Positions 5,583-5,756 of a DNA stretch of 5,756 bases are shown piece after piece. The DNA is from Anaerolineaceae bacterium. GTDB lineage: Bacteria > Chloroflexota > Anaerolineae > JAAYZQ01. Position numbers and translations under genes: made by a program. The stretch spans positions 1 through 5,756 of the forward strand of contig JAAYZQ010000212.1 in assembly GCA_012514775.1 (NCBI GenBank), in the 5' to 3' direction. How positions within the stretch are numbered: position 1 is the first letter of the stretch; every line of letters begins with the position of its first letter. Under the pieces are notes generated by a model. The model ran no database searches and was not told the DNA's origin. It saw nothing but the letters and a program-made list of their open reading frames with translations.

Positions 5583-5756
5583 AGGTTCGTAATGAGGGAT
5601 TTCTCGCCCAGGAGCCGCGCTGAAGCGCGTACTACGAACGGGCTCTCCAGGTTCGTAGTGGGCGATTCATCGCCCAGGAGCCGCGCTGAAGCGCGCACTA
5701 CGAACGGGCTCTCCAGGTTCGTAGTGGGCGATTCATTGCCCAGGAGCCGCGCTGAA
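5583..5756. repeat. Tandem 66-bp palindromic repeat (2 full copies plus a partial third)
   Basis: Copies start at 5583, 5649 and 5715 with an exact 66-bp period; the third is cut by the window end after 42 bp. Copies 1 and 2 differ at 6 of 66 positions; copies 2 and 3 differ at one position over the 42 bp seen. In copy 2 the outer arms GTTCGTAGTG (5651-5660) and CACTACGAAC (5696-5705) are perfectly complementary. Between them lie two small hairpins: GGGCGA-TTCA-TCGCCC (5660-5675) and CGCGC-TGAA-GCGCG (5682-5695). Each unit could thus form a three-way junction in RNA or a cruciform in DNA. The unit contains no gene. It resembles REP-like intergenic palindromes, and its position right after a gene also fits a role as transcription terminator or mRNA 3'-end protector. 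Confidence 0.9.

Noticed and set aside
5354..5698. Minus-strand open frame with a repeated RASARLLG peptide.
   Set aside because: The peptide repeat is just the translation of the 66-bp DNA repeat, whose conservation follows stem pairing, and the rest is antisense to the DUF1059 gene.
5583..5756. CRISPR-like array with regular spacing.
   Set aside because: The whole 66-bp period is conserved, leaving no unique spacers, and no cas genes are present.

Overview
The window is 5756 bases of GC-rich bacterial DNA with eight genes, all on the + strand and each preceded by a good Shine-Dalgarno sequence. No rRNA, tRNA, CRISPR array, transposase or phage gene is visible. The best guess for the host is a Chloroflexota (Anaerolineae-like) or similar monoderm, high-GC environmental bacterium. 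That rests on a secreted DUF7282-type protein with a Thr/Glu stalk and an LPETGG-TM-RR tail, on the mix of small stress-associated domains, and on a palindromic intergenic repeat of a style I associate with such genomes. The taxonomy is an inference and was not tested by any search.

Layout. (1) 28-2224 is a tight three-gene block: a membrane-embedded M50 (site-2) metalloprotease with two C-terminal CBS domains, a flavodoxin-fold NAD(P)H-dependent FMN reductase-like protein that overlaps it by four bases, and a DUF2267 protein 23 bases further on. (2) 2225-2460 is intergenic, with a strong hairpin and an extended -10 promoter. (3) 2461-3129 encodes the secreted, wall- or membrane-anchored DUF7282 protein, closed by a clear intrinsic terminator at 3152-3189. 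(4) 3190-3340 is intergenic with a second long hairpin. (5) 3341-4719 holds a protein with two PRC-barrel-like domains, then a protein-L-isoaspartate O-methyltransferase (pcm). (6) 4720-4837 carries an AT-rich islet and a probable sigma70-type promoter. (7) 4838-5576 holds a BON-domain protein overlapping a DUF1059 protein by 17 bases. (8) 5583 to the window end is a tandem array of a 66-bp unit that can fold into a cruciform or three-way junction; the third copy is cut by the window edge.

How the genes may work together. Several families here (CBS-linked S2P protease, DUF2267, PRC-barrel, BON, Pcm, DUF1059) often occur in general-stress or envelope-maintenance gene neighbourhoods. A plausible reading is a housekeeping/stress cluster: membrane proteolysis gated by adenine nucleotides, a flavin oxidoreductase, repair of damaged aspartyl residues, and small ligand- or surface-binding proteins. 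This is inferred from families and adjacency only. I see no convincing sign of a new defence or mobile system. The features most worth following are the 66-bp palindromic tandem repeat, the flavoprotein that has lost three of the four cysteines expected at the canonical cluster-binding site, and the possible sortase substrate.
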